A stretch of DNA of 64,000 bases from Micrasema longulum (taxonomy: Eukaryota; Arthropoda; Insecta; Trichoptera; Brachycentridae). Under the pieces are notes generated by a model. It ran no database searches. It saw nothing but the letters and a program-made list of their open reading frames with translations, and was not told where the DNA came from. Below, one piece after another: positions 63,309 through 64,000 of this stretch. How positions within the stretch are numbered: the stretch's first letter is position 1; each line of letters opens with the position of its first letter. Location of the stretch: positions 62,001 through 126,000 of the forward strand of contig JAGVSM010002435.1 in assembly GCA_022494885.1 (NCBI GenBank). The letters run 5' to 3'. The position numbers and the translations under genes were made by a program.

Positions 63309-63765
63309 TTATTCAAATGATTTAGAGAACAAGTGGGTTTTAAGTTTCTTCCGAAATATCACTTCACTCTCACAGTTTCGGATTTCTGCTGGTAGAGCAT
63401 TCCATGCCGTAGGGCCTGCAACCGCAAATGCACGTTCGCCGAATTTAGTGCGTAGAGATATAATAACTTTTCCTTTCGACGTAGATGTAGCTGATCTAAG
63501 CGTAAGACGTCTGTCAGCTAGTTCATCTGGAATGCAGAGTTCCTTAGATATTCTGGACCAAAGTTGTGCAGTGACTTATACATAAGCCAACAGAGTTTGT
63601 ATTCCACCCTCTGTGGAAAACTTAGCCAGTGCAATTCCCGAAGTAGTGGAGTGATATGACTGAATTTAGAGATTCCAAAAATAAGTCTCGCTGCGGCATT
63701 TAGTACAGCCTGTAGGCGAGTCATTTTACTTATTGGTAGACCGCCGGTATGGGTTTGAATAAAGT
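63309..63765 (-). mobile_element. L2/CR1-type LINE C-terminal fragment
   Basis: The minus strand gives GGLPISKMTRLQAVLNAAAR, LIFGISKFSHITPLLRELHW, LSFPQRVEYKLCWLMYKSLH. After one small disruption come FGERAFAVAGPTAWNALPAE and SEVIFRKKLKTHLFSKSFE to a stop at 63309. This is the conserved tail of L2/CR1-group reverse transcriptases. It sits 130 bp upstream of the Aster start codon in the same orientation, so it may lie within or near the promoter or leader. Confidence 0.85.
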
Positions 63766-63943
63766 ATTATTATGTTGGGCCGGAGACAAAAATGTGGTAC
63801 GCACAGTAGAAATCGCAACATCTTAACCAGGGCCCAGTAGGCAGCACATAAATTCAACGTGTAACACACATACAGTAAATGTGGCGTAGCCAAAAAGAAC
63901 ACTTTTTAGGTTTTTCTGCCAAGAAAATCCATTTATAGTTATT

Positions 63944-63975
63944 GTAATACGCGGTATTGTATTATCACTGACGAT
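63944..63975. repeat. Inverted repeat flanking Aster exon 1, right
   Basis: gtaatacgcggtattgtatt followed by atcactgacgat. Complement of 62827-62856 apart from a three-base centre and a two-base length change. Confidence 0.75.
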
Positions 63976-64000
63976 GTGTAATTTCAGCCATTATTGGTAG

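Overview
The window reads as nuclear DNA of an arthropod, most likely an insect. It is AT-rich, its genes have GT-AG introns, and it carries mariner-type elements, a DUF4817-type transposase relic, pogo-like and other short inverted-repeat elements, non-LTR retrotransposon ends and several tRNA-derived SINE families. I cannot name the species or order from sequence alone. Nothing here suggests a bacterial, viral or CRISPR-type locus.

Five protein-coding genes can be rebuilt by joining exons whose reading phases agree. (1) 31-7893, plus strand: the 3' part of a Pez (PTPN14/PTPN21-type) tyrosine phosphatase; the N-terminal FERM part lies upstream of the window. (2) 17165-19901, minus: cyclin K, three coding exons. 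(3) 24604-25383, plus: NSA2, a 60S ribosome-biogenesis factor, with an uninterrupted coding region. (4) 26777-28148, plus: RpS27A, a ubiquitin-eS31 fusion of two coding exons. (5) 37227-63180, minus: a complete Aster/GRAMD1-type sterol-transfer protein of 13 coding exons over 26 kb (691 aa deduced).

Layout: Pez fills the first 8 kb. From 8.1 to 17.1 kb there is no host gene: a SINE, an internally deleted mariner, a long inverted repeat (family R1), a pogo-like MITE and LINE scraps. Cyclin K follows, then 4 kb of diverged repeats with an unusual GC-rich island near 22 kb. NSA2 and RpS27A sit 1.4 kb apart on the same strand. From 28.2 to 37 kb I see only repeats, a decayed transposase and AT-rich DNA. 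The Aster gene occupies the rest; its introns hold most of the mobile DNA.

The genes are ordinary cellular ones, not an operon or a joint pathway: Pez (Hippo signalling and cell junctions), cyclin K (CDK12/13 transcription kinase), NSA2 and RpS27A (large and small ribosomal subunit supply, plus ubiquitin) and Aster (ER to plasma-membrane sterol transfer).

The most noteworthy items are: altered catalytic motifs in the Pez phosphatase domain; an Asn25-to-His change in the ubiquitin part of RpS27A; a 390-400 bp repeat (R1) whose dispersed copies begin at different points of the same unit; a MITE family (M1) with five near-complete copies and two fragments; a long inverted repeat bracketing the first coding exon of Aster; and a pair of decayed hammerhead-like motifs. 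I found no convincing new multi-gene system.
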